A stretch of 64,000 nt of DNA, from the NCBI GenBank assembly GCA_046349775.1, contig JAXMBS010000012.1:36961-100960 (forward strand), in the 5' to 3' direction. Positions 36,582 through 46,538 of the stretch are shown here, piece by piece. Position 1 is the stretch's first letter. Every line of letters starts with the position of its first letter. The DNA comes from JAEUIG01 sp046349775 (GTDB lineage: Bacteria; Planctomycetota; Planctomycetia; Planctomycetales; Planctomycetaceae). The translations under genes were made by a program, and so were the position numbers. A model generated the notes under the pieces. It saw only the letters and a program-made list of their open reading frames with translations, had not been told where the DNA came from and made no database searches.

Positions 36582-37442
36582 TCAATCATGCGCCAGCAGC
36601 AGGTTCTTCGCCGGACGGCTGATCGGCGAGGAATAATGCATAATGCGGCACTTTTCGACTCCGTCCTCGATCACCGGCGTCGGCTGCTCGATCACAAAAT
36701 CAGCGAAATCGGGCGCGTTGAACGCCACGAACGCCAGGCTCAAACTCTCGATCGGGTCAGCGAACCGCTGCGAGAGATCTGCAAAGGCCACTGGTCCCGT
36801 GTCGACCTGGTACATCCGCTTTTCATGGCTGATGTTCATCGACTTGACCGGGTACTCGATCACGGCGCGCAGGCCGGTCTGTGGATCGGAGAGCTCTGTC
36901 TGCGCGACCATCGGTGTCGCGGACGCCGTGACCTCTCGAATCTCCTCCCAGGAGCGCAGCACCCGGACATTCATCCCGTGGGCCAGCTTGAGATCCGGAA
37001 TGCCCCAGACGGTTTCCAGCTTCTGGACGCGGCGATAGTCGGGTGTGACGCGGTTCTTGCGGCGGAAAATCAGCCACTGGCCGTCGCCGTAGATCGGGGT
37101 GAAGTCGTAGTTGTCCTGGTAGAACAGATTCTTCGCTGCAAAAGTATCTTCGCTCTTGCAGGCGGCGCATTGGTAATAGTCGATCGACCGGCCGGATTTA
37201 TCGTCCGTCACGGTGACGCGGCTTTCGATCCAGAGCCGGAGTGAATTGACCGGCGATGTGCCGCAGACGTACGAGTGGCGATAGTCGAGGCAGTTCATGT
37301 TCTCAGCCTCCGCTGAATGGCAGTCGCGTGCGGCAGCACCCAGCAGTGCAACACTGACATTGAGAAAGTCGCGTCGCGATGCTGGCACGGCTTCGGTCCC
37401 TGTTGTTGAATTTCTACAGTTCACCGAATGGACGCGGCTCAC
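36582..37442 (-). CDS. Tat-exported protein of unknown function
   Basis: 286 residues from a GTG at 37442. The early ASRRDFLNVSVALLGAAA is a twin-arginine signal, which favours this start over the ATG at 37298. The mature part begins NMNCLDYRHSYVCGTSPVN, has a CxxC pair in YYQCAACKSEDTF, and ends with HYSSPISRPAKNLLLAHD. Tat export suggests folding or metal binding before transport, and the Cys pairs could hold a metal. It sits 88 nt after the DUF1501 gene. I do not recognise the family. Confidence 0.65.
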   Translation of the reverse strand: MSRVHSVNCRNSTTGTEAVPASRRDFLNVSVALLGAAARDCHSAEAENMNCLDYRHSYVCGTSPVNSLRLWIESRVTVTDDKSGRSIDYYQCAACKSEDTFAAKNLFYQDNYDFTPIYGDGQWLIFRRKNRVTPDYRRVQKLETVWGIPDLKLAHGMNVRVLRSWEEIREVTASATPMVAQTELSDPQTGLRAVIEYPVKSMNISHEKRMYQVDTGPVAFADLSQRFADPIESLSLAFVAFNAPDFADFVIEQPTPVIEDGVEKCRIMHYSSPISRPAKNLLLAHD

Positions 37443-37530
37443 GCAAGCAAACGTCGAGGAGAGTGCGCGCTAACAGTCCCGCTGCTGCGGAGCAGCCGGG
37501 ATGCAGAATTCAGATCAGAATGTGAATGCG

Positions 37531-38988
37531 CTACGCCAGCAATTCGTTCACGACCCGGCAAGGCAGCACGCCGGTCAGCCGCTGATCCAGACCCTGGTAC
37601 TTGTAGCTGAATCGCTCGTGGTCGTAGCCGAGCAGGTGCAGGATCGTCGCGTGCAGGTCGCGGATGTGCACCGGATCCTTGACGATATTGTACGAGAAGT
37701 CGTCGGTCTCGCCGTAGATCGTGCCCCCCTTCGTGCCGCCGCCCGCCATCCACATCGTGAAGCATCGCGGGTGATGGTCGCGGCCGTAATTTTCGTGAGA
37801 CAACCCCCCTTGTGAGTAAATCGTGCGGCCGAACTCGCCTCCCCAGATGACGAGCGTTTCGTCGAACAGCCCGCGCTGTTTGAGGTCATTGATGAGGCCG
37901 TAGGTGGCCTGATCGACATCCTTGCATTGATCCGGGAGGCGGCCGGCGGCGTTGGAATGCGTGTCCCAGTTGTTGTGGTAGACCTGCACGAACCGCACGC
38001 CGCGTTCGATCATCCGCCGCGCCATCAGCACCGTGTTGGCGAACGTGCCCGGTTTTTTCGACTCGTCGCCGTACAGTTGGAAGGTCGCTTCGGTCTCCTG
38101 GCTGACGTCGGTCAGTTCCGGGACGCTGGTCTGCATCCGGTATGCCAGTTCGTACTGTTGGATGCGGGTATGCGTCTCGGGATCGCCGACGAGGCTGTAG
38201 TTCAGCTCGTTGAGCGCCTTGAGGCCGTCGAGCGTCGTGCGCCGGACGTCTCCCGGCACGCCCGGCGGATTGTTGATGTACAGGATCGGGTCGCCGCTGC
38301 TCCGCAGCGAAGTGGCGGCGTGCTCGCCGGGGAGGAAACCGCTCGACCACAGCTTGGCGGAAATCGCCTGGACCTGCTCCGTATTCGTCGATTTGGCGAA
38401 CATCACCACGAACGTCGGCAGGTCGCGGTTCATCGATCCGAGGCCGTACGAGGCCCACGATCCCAGGCAGGGCCGGCCGGTGATCTGGTTGCCCGTCTGG
38501 ATGTACGTGATTGCCGGCTCGTGGTTGATGGCCTCGGTGTGCATCGACCGAATGAACACCATGTCGTCGACGACCTTCTTCGTCCACGGCAAGAGTTCGG
38601 TGACCCACATCCCGCACTGGCCGGCCTGCTCGAATTTAAACTTGGAAGGCGCGATCGGAAACCGCTTCTGGCCACTGGTCATGGTGGTCAGCCGCTGTCC
38701 CATGCGGACCGAGTCGGGGAGGTCCTTGTCAAACCAGTCGTTCATGACCGGCTTGTAGTCGTACAGGTCGAGCTGCGCGGGGCCGCCGACCATGTGCAGG
38801 TAGATGACCTGCTTGACTTTCGCCGGGAAGTGCGTGGGGATCGCGCCCAACGGGGCCGGGGCCGCGGCATCGGCGAACGCGCGATCTCCCATCAACGACG
38901 CGAGCGCCGCGCCGCCGAGAACGTGCGAGCCCTTCGAGAAAAAGTATCGGCGGGTGATATTCTGCTGGAATTCGTTGAGGGAAATCAT
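37531..38988 (-). CDS. DUF1501 domain protein (alkaline-phosphatase-like fold)
   Basis: 485 residues, ATG start. It begins with a twin-arginine-like signal, ITRRYFFSKGSHVLGGAALA. Family hallmarks are VKQVIYLHMVGGPAQLDLYD, VFIRSMHTEAINHEPAITY, WDTHSNAAGRLPDQC and LVIWGGEFGRTIYSQGG. DUF1501 proteins share the sulfatase/phosphatase fold and are almost always paired with PSCyt/DUF1553 proteins, as here (49-nt gap). Their activity is unproven; periplasmic location is likely. Confidence 0.92.
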   Translation of the reverse strand: MISLNEFQQNITRRYFFSKGSHVLGGAALASLMGDRAFADAAAPAPLGAIPTHFPAKVKQVIYLHMVGGPAQLDLYDYKPVMNDWFDKDLPDSVRMGQRLTTMTSGQKRFPIAPSKFKFEQAGQCGMWVTELLPWTKKVVDDMVFIRSMHTEAINHEPAITYIQTGNQITGRPCLGSWASYGLGSMNRDLPTFVVMFAKSTNTEQVQAISAKLWSSGFLPGEHAATSLRSSGDPILYINNPPGVPGDVRRTTLDGLKALNELNYSLVGDPETHTRIQQYELAYRMQTSVPELTDVSQETEATFQLYGDESKKPGTFANTVLMARRMIERGVRFVQVYHNNWDTHSNAAGRLPDQCKDVDQATYGLINDLKQRGLFDETLVIWGGEFGRTIYSQGGLSHENYGRDHHPRCFTMWMAGGGTKGGTIYGETDDFSYNIVKDPVHIRDLHATILHLLGYDHERFSYKYQGLDQRLTGVLPCRVVNELLA

Positions 38989-39037
38989 GTTGTGGGTGCC
39001 TCTTCATCTAGTCCGCTCAAAAAGCGAGCGGCCTGCT

Positions 39038-42000
39038 CTATTTGCACAATACCTCGTCGAGATTCATCAACTCGTTTGTCAGCATTGTCCAGGCCGCCAG
39101 CTCCGGTGCGTTCATGCCGGCGTCAGTCTGCATATCGCCGACGCCGATGACCTGCTGCGCGTCGTCCGGGTGCGCTTCGTAATGCGCTGCCAGCCTCACG
39201 AACGAGCCGTTGATGATTTCCATCTCTTGCGGCCGCAGCGACCGGGACAGCAGACGCTGGGCAATGTAATCGGTCCGCTGATCGATCGTGCTGCCGCCGT
39301 GTTCTATCGCCGATTGTGCCAGCGCCTTCGCAGCTTCGACGTATTGCTCGTCGTTTAGGGTGACGAGCGCCTGCAGCGCGGTGTTCGTCCGCTCGCGGCG
39401 AATCACGCAATACTCGCGCGTCGGAGCATTGAAGATCTCCAGGGAGGCCGGCGGCGCCATCCGTTTCCAGAACCAGTACATGCTCCGCCGGTACAGTCCT
39501 TCGCCGGTGTCCTCCTTGTAGAACCGTGTGTTGCTCGAATCCATGGCGATCGACTCCCAGATGCCGTCCGGCTGATACGGCTTGACGCTCGGACCACCGA
39601 TCTTGTCGGACAGCAGCCCACTTGCCGCCAGGGCATAGTCGCGGACCATCTCGCCGTCCATGCGGAACCGTGGACCGTGCGACAACAGCCGGTTGGCCGG
39701 ATCGCGCTCGATTTTTCCCGGCGTGGCGACGGCCGACTGGCGATACGTTGCTGACGTCAGCATCAGCCGGAACAACTCCTTGACGTCCCAGCCGGACTCG
39801 CGGAACTCGATTGCCAGCCAGTCCAGCAGTTCCTGGTGGGAAGGCAACTCGCCCGCAACACCGAAGTCCCCGGAGGTCTTCACAATGCCGGTCCCGAACA
39901 CTTCCTGCCAGAAGCGATTCGCCGTGACGCGGGCGGTCAGCGGCTGATCCGGTCGCATCACCCAGTTCGCCAGACCGAGCCGGTTACGTGGCAGGTCGCT
40001 CGGGAATGGGGGCAGCGCGTCGGGCGTATCGGGCGAGACCTGGTCGAGTCGTTTGTCGTATTCCCCCCGCGACAAAATGAACGCCATCGCCGGGCTGTCT
40101 TTCTCATGCATGACGTGCGCGATCGTGCCCCGCGCGCGGACTTCCGCCTGTTCGCGCTCAATCGCTGCCAGCGACGCCGTTGCCGCCTGATACGGCGCGT
40201 CGAACCCCTGCAGCCACCAGTCAAACAGCTTGTTCTTCTCGTCGTCCGGCCGCTCCGCCGCCGGTCTGGCCAGCGTCGCGAGGAACTTCTCCTGCCTGGC
40301 GAGGGTCTCGAGCTCAAAACCAGCGATGGCGCCCGTATAGAGCCGCAGATCCTGCAGCGCGACACCGCTCAGCGGATCACCCCCGGTCCGCTCGCCGATC
40401 CGGAACGGCACACCCGTCTTGATTGTGCCGCCAAGCTTGTCCTGTTCGACATTCAGCGTCTGTGCGACGCCGTTGTAATAGACCTTGACGCCGGACGCCT
40501 TGCCGCTGCCGTCGTACGACACGGCGACGTGCGTCCATTCATTCGCCGGCATTTGGGCCTTGCTGACGACCTTCAACGCCTGATCCGGCCACGTGCACAC
40601 AATGTGTGCGCCGGCACGTCGGCCCTGCAGCCAGAAGTCCCAGCCGCGAAAGCCGGAACCGCTGTCAAGCCGCGAGCAGATCGCGCCGTGTCCGTCATTG
40701 GCCGTTGGGTTGATCCATGCGGCGACCGTGAATGCCTGATTCAGCTCGAAGTCCCCCACGTCGGCGAACTCGGCGATTCCCCCCTGCGGCTGCAGCGCAT
40801 TTCCACGAACCCCCGCCACCCATTGCGCCGACTCTGGCAGCATCGACGCGCGCGATTCGCCTGCCGCCGCCACATGCGCGGTCCGGCCATCCCCTTCATT
40901 CAAGGGGGCGTGGAACACCAGCGGCTCGTGCGGCAACTTCTTGCCGATCTGGGCCGCATCTGCGCCGGCGAGCCACGCGTCGAACTCGGGGCGGGCCGCC
41001 GATTTGCGATCTTCGACCGCCTTGCGGGCCGGCGGCGCCAGCTGCTCCAGTTGGGCCCACCGCGGTTCGTCCTCTGCCGTCGGCACAGTAATGATCGGCG
41101 GCGTGTCCTTGATATTGCCGTCCATCCCCTTCTGCGTGGTGTTGTTGAAGAACGCCGCCAGCTCGTAGAACTCGCGCTGCGTCAGACGGTCGAATTTGTG
41201 GTCGTGACAGGTTGAACAGTTCGCAGTCGTCCCCAGCCAGACCTGGCAGAACGTCTCCGTACGATCCCGGTTGTAGAGCACGAGGTATTCTTCCTCGATG
41301 GCTCCGCCTTCGTTCGTCGTAATGTTGCAGCGGTTGAAACCCGAGGCGATCTGCTGTTCCAGCGTGGCGTTCGGCAACAGGTCGCCGGCGAGGCTTTCGA
41401 TCGTGAACTGGTCCCACGGCAGGTTGCGATTGAATGCGCCGATCACCCAGTCGCGGTAGGACCAGATCTCGCGAAAATTATCGATGTGAATGCCGTGCGT
41501 GTCGGCGTACCTGCAGTAGTCCAGCCAGTACCGCGCACGATGTTCACCCCAGCGATCGGAATCGAACAGTCCGTCCAGATACCGGTCGTACGCATCGGGG
41601 GACTGATCGGCCACAAATGCGGCCACCTGCTCCGGCGTCGGCGGCAATCCGGTGATGTCGAGCGCGGCACGACGCGCGAGTGTGTGCCGATCCGCCTCCG
41701 GCGCCGGCGTCAGGCCCTCCGCCTCCAGCCTGGCCAGGATGAACTGATCGATCGGGTTGCGGACCCAGCCTGCCTTCCTGACTTCCGGCAGCGGCGGGCG
41801 TGTCGGCGGGATCAGCGACCAGTGTTGTTCATATTCGGCCCCCTCGGCGATCCAGCGCTGCAGGATGGCCTTCTGGTCGGCCGTCAGCTTCTTCTTGGTT
41901 TCCGGCGGCGGCATGAGCAGCGCATCGTCATCGGTCAGGATGCGGTGCACCACTTCGCTCGCCTCGGGTTTTCCCGGGGCGATCGCCGCAGACGACATCG

Positions 42001-42258
42001 CCTGGTCGCGTTGGTCCAGCCGCAGGTCGGCCTTTCGGGCGGCGCTGTCCGGGCCGTGGCAGGCAAACAGTTGTCCGCCAGGATCGGCCGGATGTCGCGG
42101 TTGTAGCGCAGCTTGGCCGGCGCCTCGTCGGCCAACGTCCGCTGAGCACAGGCGCCAACGAGGATGCGTGCACGGACGCCGGACCGCCAGGGACGGCAAT
42201 TCTTAATCGGCATGATCATGGGACTGCTGCTCAATGAGTTTTCCACAGTGTCGTTCAT
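39038..42258 (-). CDS. PSCyt1/DUF1549/LamG/DUF1553 planctomycete cytochrome protein, one frame break
   Basis: About 1,073 residues. ATG at 42258 overlaps the gntR stop by 4 nt. After RYNRDIRPILADNC a one-base deletion at the A run 42065-42067 breaks the frame; repaired, it gives the heme motif CFACH. DUF1549 follows (NPIDQFILARLEAEGL, LDYCRYADTHG), with a second CxxCH in ANCSTCHDHKFD. A LamG-like domain spans about 440-620 (TVAAWINPTANDGHGAICSR). DUF1553 comes last (WVMRPDQPLTARVTANRFWQ). It is probably an envelope redox protein bound to carbohydrate. The Cys-ligand motifs are seen; heme binding is inferred. Confidence 0.9.
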
Positions 42259-43016
42259 GTCGCGGGCATCAGGGCGTCCAGAACGGGTCCGCCGGCGGCC
42301 GGCGAATCGATCTTCGGCCGCTGGACGGCTCGGCTCCAGTACCGCGTGCCGGCGCGAATGTGTCGGGACATCGCTGCCGAAGCGGCCGTTGTGTCACCCA
42401 TCCGCAGGGCGTCGACGATCGCCAGGTGTTCGTGGGCTTCGTCTCTGAGCCGGCGGGGATCATTGCGGGCATGCGCTCGTTCCCACGACACATCGCGAAA
42501 CACCCGGAACAACGTCTTGAGCCGCTCCAGCTCCTGCCCCAGGAACGAATTGCCGCAGGACTGCCAGATCAGGTCGTGCAGCTTGCTGTCGAGCTCACGG
42601 GCGCGGCGGATGAAACGGGCCGCGTTGCTGGTCGAAGCGGTCGTGAGTTTTTCCAGTTGCGTACGCAGTTCGTCAAGGGCCGCCAGGTCGATGCGACCAC
42701 ACGCCGAGCGGGTCGCCGCGAATTCCAGCACCCGCCTCACGTGAGTAATTTCGGCAACGTCCCGGGGACCGACCTGCCGCACTTTGGCGCCCCGGTTGGG
42801 CAGCAATTCGATCGCGCCCATGCCGGCCAGTGCGGCCAGTGCTTCGCGAATCGGCGTGTGGCTCACGCCGAACTGCACGGCCAGTTGCTCGGTGACCAGA
42901 TGCTGTCCCGGACGGAGTTCGCCGCGAAAGACGGAGGTCAGGATCGCCTCAACGATAGCCTGTCGCCTCCGACCGCGCTGAGCGGCGTGGCGGCGTTGTT
43001 GGGAGCGGGCGGTCAT
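42255..43016 (-). CDS. GntR-family regulator (FCD subfamily)
   Basis: 253 residues, ATG start. The winged helix is at residues about 20-85 (LRPGQHLVTEQLAVQFGVSH, TPIREALAALAGMGAIELLP). The all-helical FCD ligand domain follows with HVRRVLEFAATRSACG and the metal-site His residues in LHDLIWQSCGN and DEAHEHLAIVDALRMGD. FCD regulators sense small acids. Its stop overlaps the start of the PSCyt gene (ATGA), so regulator and cytochrome are coupled. It is divergent from an SDR/CoA-transferase pair, with a palindrome between them. Confidence 0.9.
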   Translation of the reverse strand: MTARSQQRRHAAQRGRRRQAIVEAILTSVFRGELRPGQHLVTEQLAVQFGVSHTPIREALAALAGMGAIELLPNRGAKVRQVGPRDVAEITHVRRVLEFAATRSACGRIDLAALDELRTQLEKLTTASTSNAARFIRRARELDSKLHDLIWQSCGNSFLGQELERLKTLFRVFRDVSWERAHARNDPRRLRDEAHEHLAIVDALRMGDTTAASAAMSRHIRAGTRYWSRAVQRPKIDSPAAGGPVLDALMPAT

Positions 43017-43139
43017 GCGGACCTCGCTACGGGCAAACGGGTGTGATGAAGCGGCCCGATCGATTGTCAGCGTCTTGATTTCAAGCGACGACGTCTCGTG
43101 TGTGTGTCCGGGACGCTGCTTGCTGGCGGGAAAAGCTGG

Positions 43140-43159
43140 TGGGATGGTAGGCTATCCCA
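43140..43159. promoter_or_regulatory. Candidate GntR operator palindrome
   Basis: TGGGAT-N8-ATCCCA, perfect arms, in the 232-nt divergent region between gntR and the SDR gene, 89 nt before the SDR ATG. FCD-type GntR proteins often bind such a shared spacer. The link is by position only. Confidence 0.4.
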
Positions 43160-43248
43160 TCGACGATATCTGTTGCGTCGGGACCGTTCAAGTCCGATCT
43201 GCAGAACTTGCCTCCACTTCTATAGAGTGAGAAACGGCCGCCGCTCCG

Positions 43249-44001
43249 ATGATCCCCATCGATCTCGCGGGCCAGACCGCGCTGATTACCGGCGGCGGAC
43301 AGGGCCTTGGCCTCGCCTCCGCGACGCTGTTGCATCGCGCAGGCGCCCACGTCGTCATCAACTTTTTTGACGACACCTCAGGCGCCAATCGCCAGAAGGC
43401 GGCCGACGCGGTGGCGGCACTCGGCGACCGGGCGCTGTCGCTGCCTGCCGACGTCCGTAGCGTCGCGCAGGTCCAGGAAATGCTGCGGCAAGTCATCAAG
43501 CAGTGTGGCCGGCTCGACATCATTGTCAACAACGCGGCGATCATGCGCGATCGCACTGCGAAGAACATGTCGCTCGACGACTGGCAGGCGGTGATCGATA
43601 CCAATCTGTCCGGCGTGTTCCATGTCTGCCAGGCGGCGATCCCGCACCTCGCCGACGGCGGCCGAATCGTCAACATGGCGTCGATCGCGGGACTGATCGG
43701 CTTCTTTGGCCAGGCCAACTATGCAGCCGCCAAAGCGGGCGTGATTGGACTCACAAAGGTCCTCAGCAAGGAACTGGCATCCCGGGGAATCCGCGTGAAC
43801 GCCGTCGCGCCGGGCGTCGCACTCACCGAGATGGGACAGTCCATTCCCGAAAACGTGCGCGACGCGATGTTGACACAGATTCCGCTGAAACGCTTCGCGG
43901 AACCTGAGGAAATCGCGCAGGTCGTCCTGTTCCTGTGCAGCAACCTGTCGTCGTATGTCACCGGCCAGACCCTGCACGTGAACGGAGGTTGGTGGGGATG
44001 A
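43249..44001 (+). CDS. SDR-family oxidoreductase (FabG-like)
   Basis: 250 residues. The NAD(P) motif is TGGGQGLG, followed by NNAAIMRDRTAK, the catalytic Ser in MASIAGLIGFFGQ and the Tyr/Lys pair in NYAAAKAG. The C-terminus has the FabG-like VTGQTLHVNGGWWG. It reduces or oxidises a 3-oxo/3-hydroxy acyl or sugar substrate. Its stop overlaps the start of the CoA-transferase (ATGA). This pairing suggests hydroxyacid or ketoacid breakdown and not fatty-acid synthesis. Confidence 0.88.
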   Translation: MIPIDLAGQTALITGGGQGLGLASATLLHRAGAHVVINFFDDTSGANRQKAADAVAALGDRALSLPADVRSVAQVQEMLRQVIKQCGRLDIIVNNAAIMRDRTAKNMSLDDWQAVIDTNLSGVFHVCQAAIPHLADGGRIVNMASIAGLIGFFGQANYAAAKAGVIGLTKVLSKELASRGIRVNAVAPGVALTEMGQSIPENVRDAMLTQIPLKRFAEPEEIAQVVLFLCSNLSSYVTGQTLHVNGGWWG

Positions 44002-45551
44002 GGCTCCGGGCTGGACAAAGGGTCTGCACGGCGGATGAAGCGGTCGCCGAAATTCCGGACGACGCGACCGTCGCCTCCGGTGGGTTCGTCGGCGCCGCAC
44101 ATCCCGAAGCGCTGACCGCCGCTCTGGAGCACAGGTTTCTTGCGACCGACAGCCCGAAGAATCTGACGCTGTTGTTCGGCGCGGGCCAGGGCGACGGCAA
44201 GACACGCGGTCTCAATCGCCTCGCCCACGTCGGACTGCTGAAGCGGGTCGTGGCCGGACACCTGGGGCTTGTGCCCAAGATCGGTCGCCTGGCGCTTGAT
44301 GGGCGGATTGAGGCTGTGAATCTGCCGCAAGGTGTCCTGTGTCAGTTGCTGCGCGACATTGCCGCCGGTCGGCCAGGACTCGTGACGCACGTCGGTCTCG
44401 ACACCTTCGTCGATCCGCGCCAAAGCGGCGGGCGACTCAACGAGATCACCCCGCCGGGATCCGTCGAGCGGATTGAGCTGCGTGGCCGTGAATGGCTGTT
44501 CTATCACACGTTTCCGATCCACGTCGGACTGATCCGCGCGACGGCCGCCGATCCGTTCGGCAACTTGATCATGGATGAAGAAGCCGTGCTGGGAGAAGGC
44601 CTGCCGATCGCGCAGGCCGTCCGCAATTCTCGCGGCCTGTTGATCGCTCAGGTGAGTCGCCTGCTGGACCGACCGGCCCGACCGAGCCACGTTCGCATTC
44701 CTGGCGTGCTCGTGGACCGTATCGTCGTCGCCGAGCCGGAACACCACGAAACGACGTTCGCCGAGCCGCACAACCCGGCGTACTACAGCGCCGCGGACGC
44801 AGCACAGACCGAACTGACGCCGCGCGAGGTTACGGCCGCGCGGCGGGCCCGGCGGATCATCGGCGCCCGGGCGTGCGACGAACTGACGCCCGGATGGCTG
44901 GTCAACCTCGGGATCGGCGTTCCGGAAGCCATCGCGGAGATTGCCGGCGAGCGCAACCTGCTGGAGACATTCACGCTGACGGTCGAAAGCGGCCCGATCG
45001 GCGGCCGCCCCGCCGGTGGACTGAGCTTCGGGGCGTCGGCGTATCCGCAGGCGATCATCGACCAGCCCGCCATGTTCGACCTGTATGACGGCGGCGGCCT
45101 CGACTTCGCCGCTCTCGGCGCCGCCCAGGTTGATGTCTCCGGCAACGTCAACGTCAGCCGGTTTCACCAGCGCCTCGCCGGCTCGGGTGGGTTTATCAAT
45201 ATCTCGCAGAGTACCAGGCGGCTCGTATTCTGCGGCACGTTCACGTCTCGCGGTCTGGAAGTGAGCGTCGTGGACGGCAAGCTGCGAATCGACCGTGAGG
45301 GGACCGAATCGAAATTCGTCCCCCACGTCGAGCAGGTCACCTTCAGCGGCGCACGGGCGCGGGCCGATGGCCGCGACGTGCTGTACATCACGGAGCGGGC
45401 CGTCTTCCGGCTCATCGCCGAAGGTCTGGAGCTGATCGAGATCGCGCCGGGGATCGACGTGCAGCGGGACATTCTCTCCCGGATGGGTTTCCGGCCCCTG
45501 ATTCGCGAAGTGCGGGAATGGTTGCCACGCGTGCTGGACTCCGCCGGCTAA
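43998..45551 (+). CDS. Acyl-CoA:carboxylate CoA-transferase (propionate CoA-transferase-like)
   Basis: 517 residues from the ATG at 43998, which overlaps the SDR stop. Both halves of a fused class I CoA-transferase are present. The first has TVASGGFVGAAHPEAL and LLFGAGQGDGKTRGLN. The second has LVNLGIGVPEAIAEIAGE and the catalytic Glu in TVESGPIGGRPAGG. FINISQSTRRLVFCGTF and GIDVQRDILSRMGFRP close the fold. It moves CoA between acids such as acetate, propionate or lactate; the true pair is unknown. Confidence 0.88.
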   Translation: MRLRAGQRVCTADEAVAEIPDDATVASGGFVGAAHPEALTAALEHRFLATDSPKNLTLLFGAGQGDGKTRGLNRLAHVGLLKRVVAGHLGLVPKIGRLALDGRIEAVNLPQGVLCQLLRDIAAGRPGLVTHVGLDTFVDPRQSGGRLNEITPPGSVERIELRGREWLFYHTFPIHVGLIRATAADPFGNLIMDEEAVLGEGLPIAQAVRNSRGLLIAQVSRLLDRPARPSHVRIPGVLVDRIVVAEPEHHETTFAEPHNPAYYSAADAAQTELTPREVTAARRARRIIGARACDELTPGWLVNLGIGVPEAIAEIAGERNLLETFTLTVESGPIGGRPAGGLSFGASAYPQAIIDQPAMFDLYDGGGLDFAALGAAQVDVSGNVNVSRFHQRLAGSGGFINISQSTRRLVFCGTFTSRGLEVSVVDGKLRIDREGTESKFVPHVEQVTFSGARARADGRDVLYITERAVFRLIAEGLELIEIAPGIDVQRDILSRMGFRPLIREVREWLPRVLDSAG

Positions 45552-46012
45552 AACCGAATTCCGGTCGCTCCCATGCTCGAGTTTTGATCTGTCGGTGGTC
45601 GGCCCCCCATCCACAGGCACTGATTGGTCGGCATCGCTCGTCGGCCATCGGATATGCCGATTTTCTCGCGAATCTTTCAAAAGATGCGCAGGTGTGGCTT
45701 TAGCCGAGGTCTGGCTCGGCGGTGCGGCGTGCGAATTCCGGGAAAAATCGCCGCTGGGCGCAGAACAAGTCCGCATTGGACGTATCCGGCCCTGAAGGAG
45801 CGCGAGATTCTCGCAGCCCGCGAGCGGAAATCCTGTTGTTTTCTAGCATCGTTTCCCCGTTCATGGTTGCGGACGAGCATCAAGCCGGAATTCACGGCGA
45901 CGGACGCCGGGAATCCCGTCAATGTCGTAACTCCACGGCCAGTCATTGTTTCAGCACGGACGTCCCTGCATGGCCCTCCTTCGTTCCCTCCTCGGCGCAA
46001 GGTTTGCCTTCC
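45552..46012. other. Intergenic region without a recognised gene
   Basis: About 460 nt after the CoA-transferase gene. Short open frames exist in all directions, but none has a credible start, composition or motif. No strong promoter, hairpin or repeat was seen. Confidence 0.4.
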
Positions 46013-46069
46013 ATGTCATCCTCACGAATTCCCGCCAACACTGCTCCCCGCCCGCTGCCTCGTCGCCAC

Positions 46070-46519
46070 ATGGCCGAACGCAAAAATACGCACGGTCTGA
46101 CTGTCAAACGCCATCGCCGGGCTACGGTGATTGACATTGGCGAAATGGAGATCTGGGACGGCGCCGACCTGTCCCTGATCCGAGATACGCTCAACCGCCT
46201 GATCGTCAAGGAACGCCGACGCTCAATCGCCATCCAGATGCGGACCGTCAAATACGTTCCCAGCGGGTTCTTCGGGATGCTGTACGACTGGTTCGAACAC
46301 GGTATTACCGTGCGGCTGGTCTCGCCGCAGGAACGCGTGACGCAGATGATCTGGTTCCAGCGGTTCTTCGAACTCGAGCAGGACGAGTGCTACCTGCTCC
46401 GCGAGAATCTGAACCACGACATCGAAGCGCTCGAACAGGCCGAGAACGAGCAGGCAGGCGAGTCCGAATCCGACTGGGACCTCGACCGCCCCGCTCCGCT
46501 CAGCCCGGCCCGCGTCTGA
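46070..46519 (+). CDS. STAS-like (anti-sigma antagonist-type) protein
   Basis: 149 residues from the ATG at 46070; an ATG at 46013 would add 19 residues. The core WDGADLSLIRDTLNRLIVKE and IQMRTVKYVPSGFFGMLYDW follows the strand-helix pattern of STAS domains, with Ser in VPSGFFG at the place of the regulatory Ser. The C-terminus is acidic (EALEQAENEQAGESESDWDL). If real, it takes part in partner switching, but no kinase or phosphatase partner is near. It is a fold-level guess. Confidence 0.6.
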   Translation: MAERKNTHGLTVKRHRRATVIDIGEMEIWDGADLSLIRDTLNRLIVKERRRSIAIQMRTVKYVPSGFFGMLYDWFEHGITVRLVSPQERVTQMIWFQRFFELEQDECYLLRENLNHDIEALEQAENEQAGESESDWDLDRPAPLSPARV

Positions 46520-46538
46520 CGCTCAGCGTCCGGGACGC

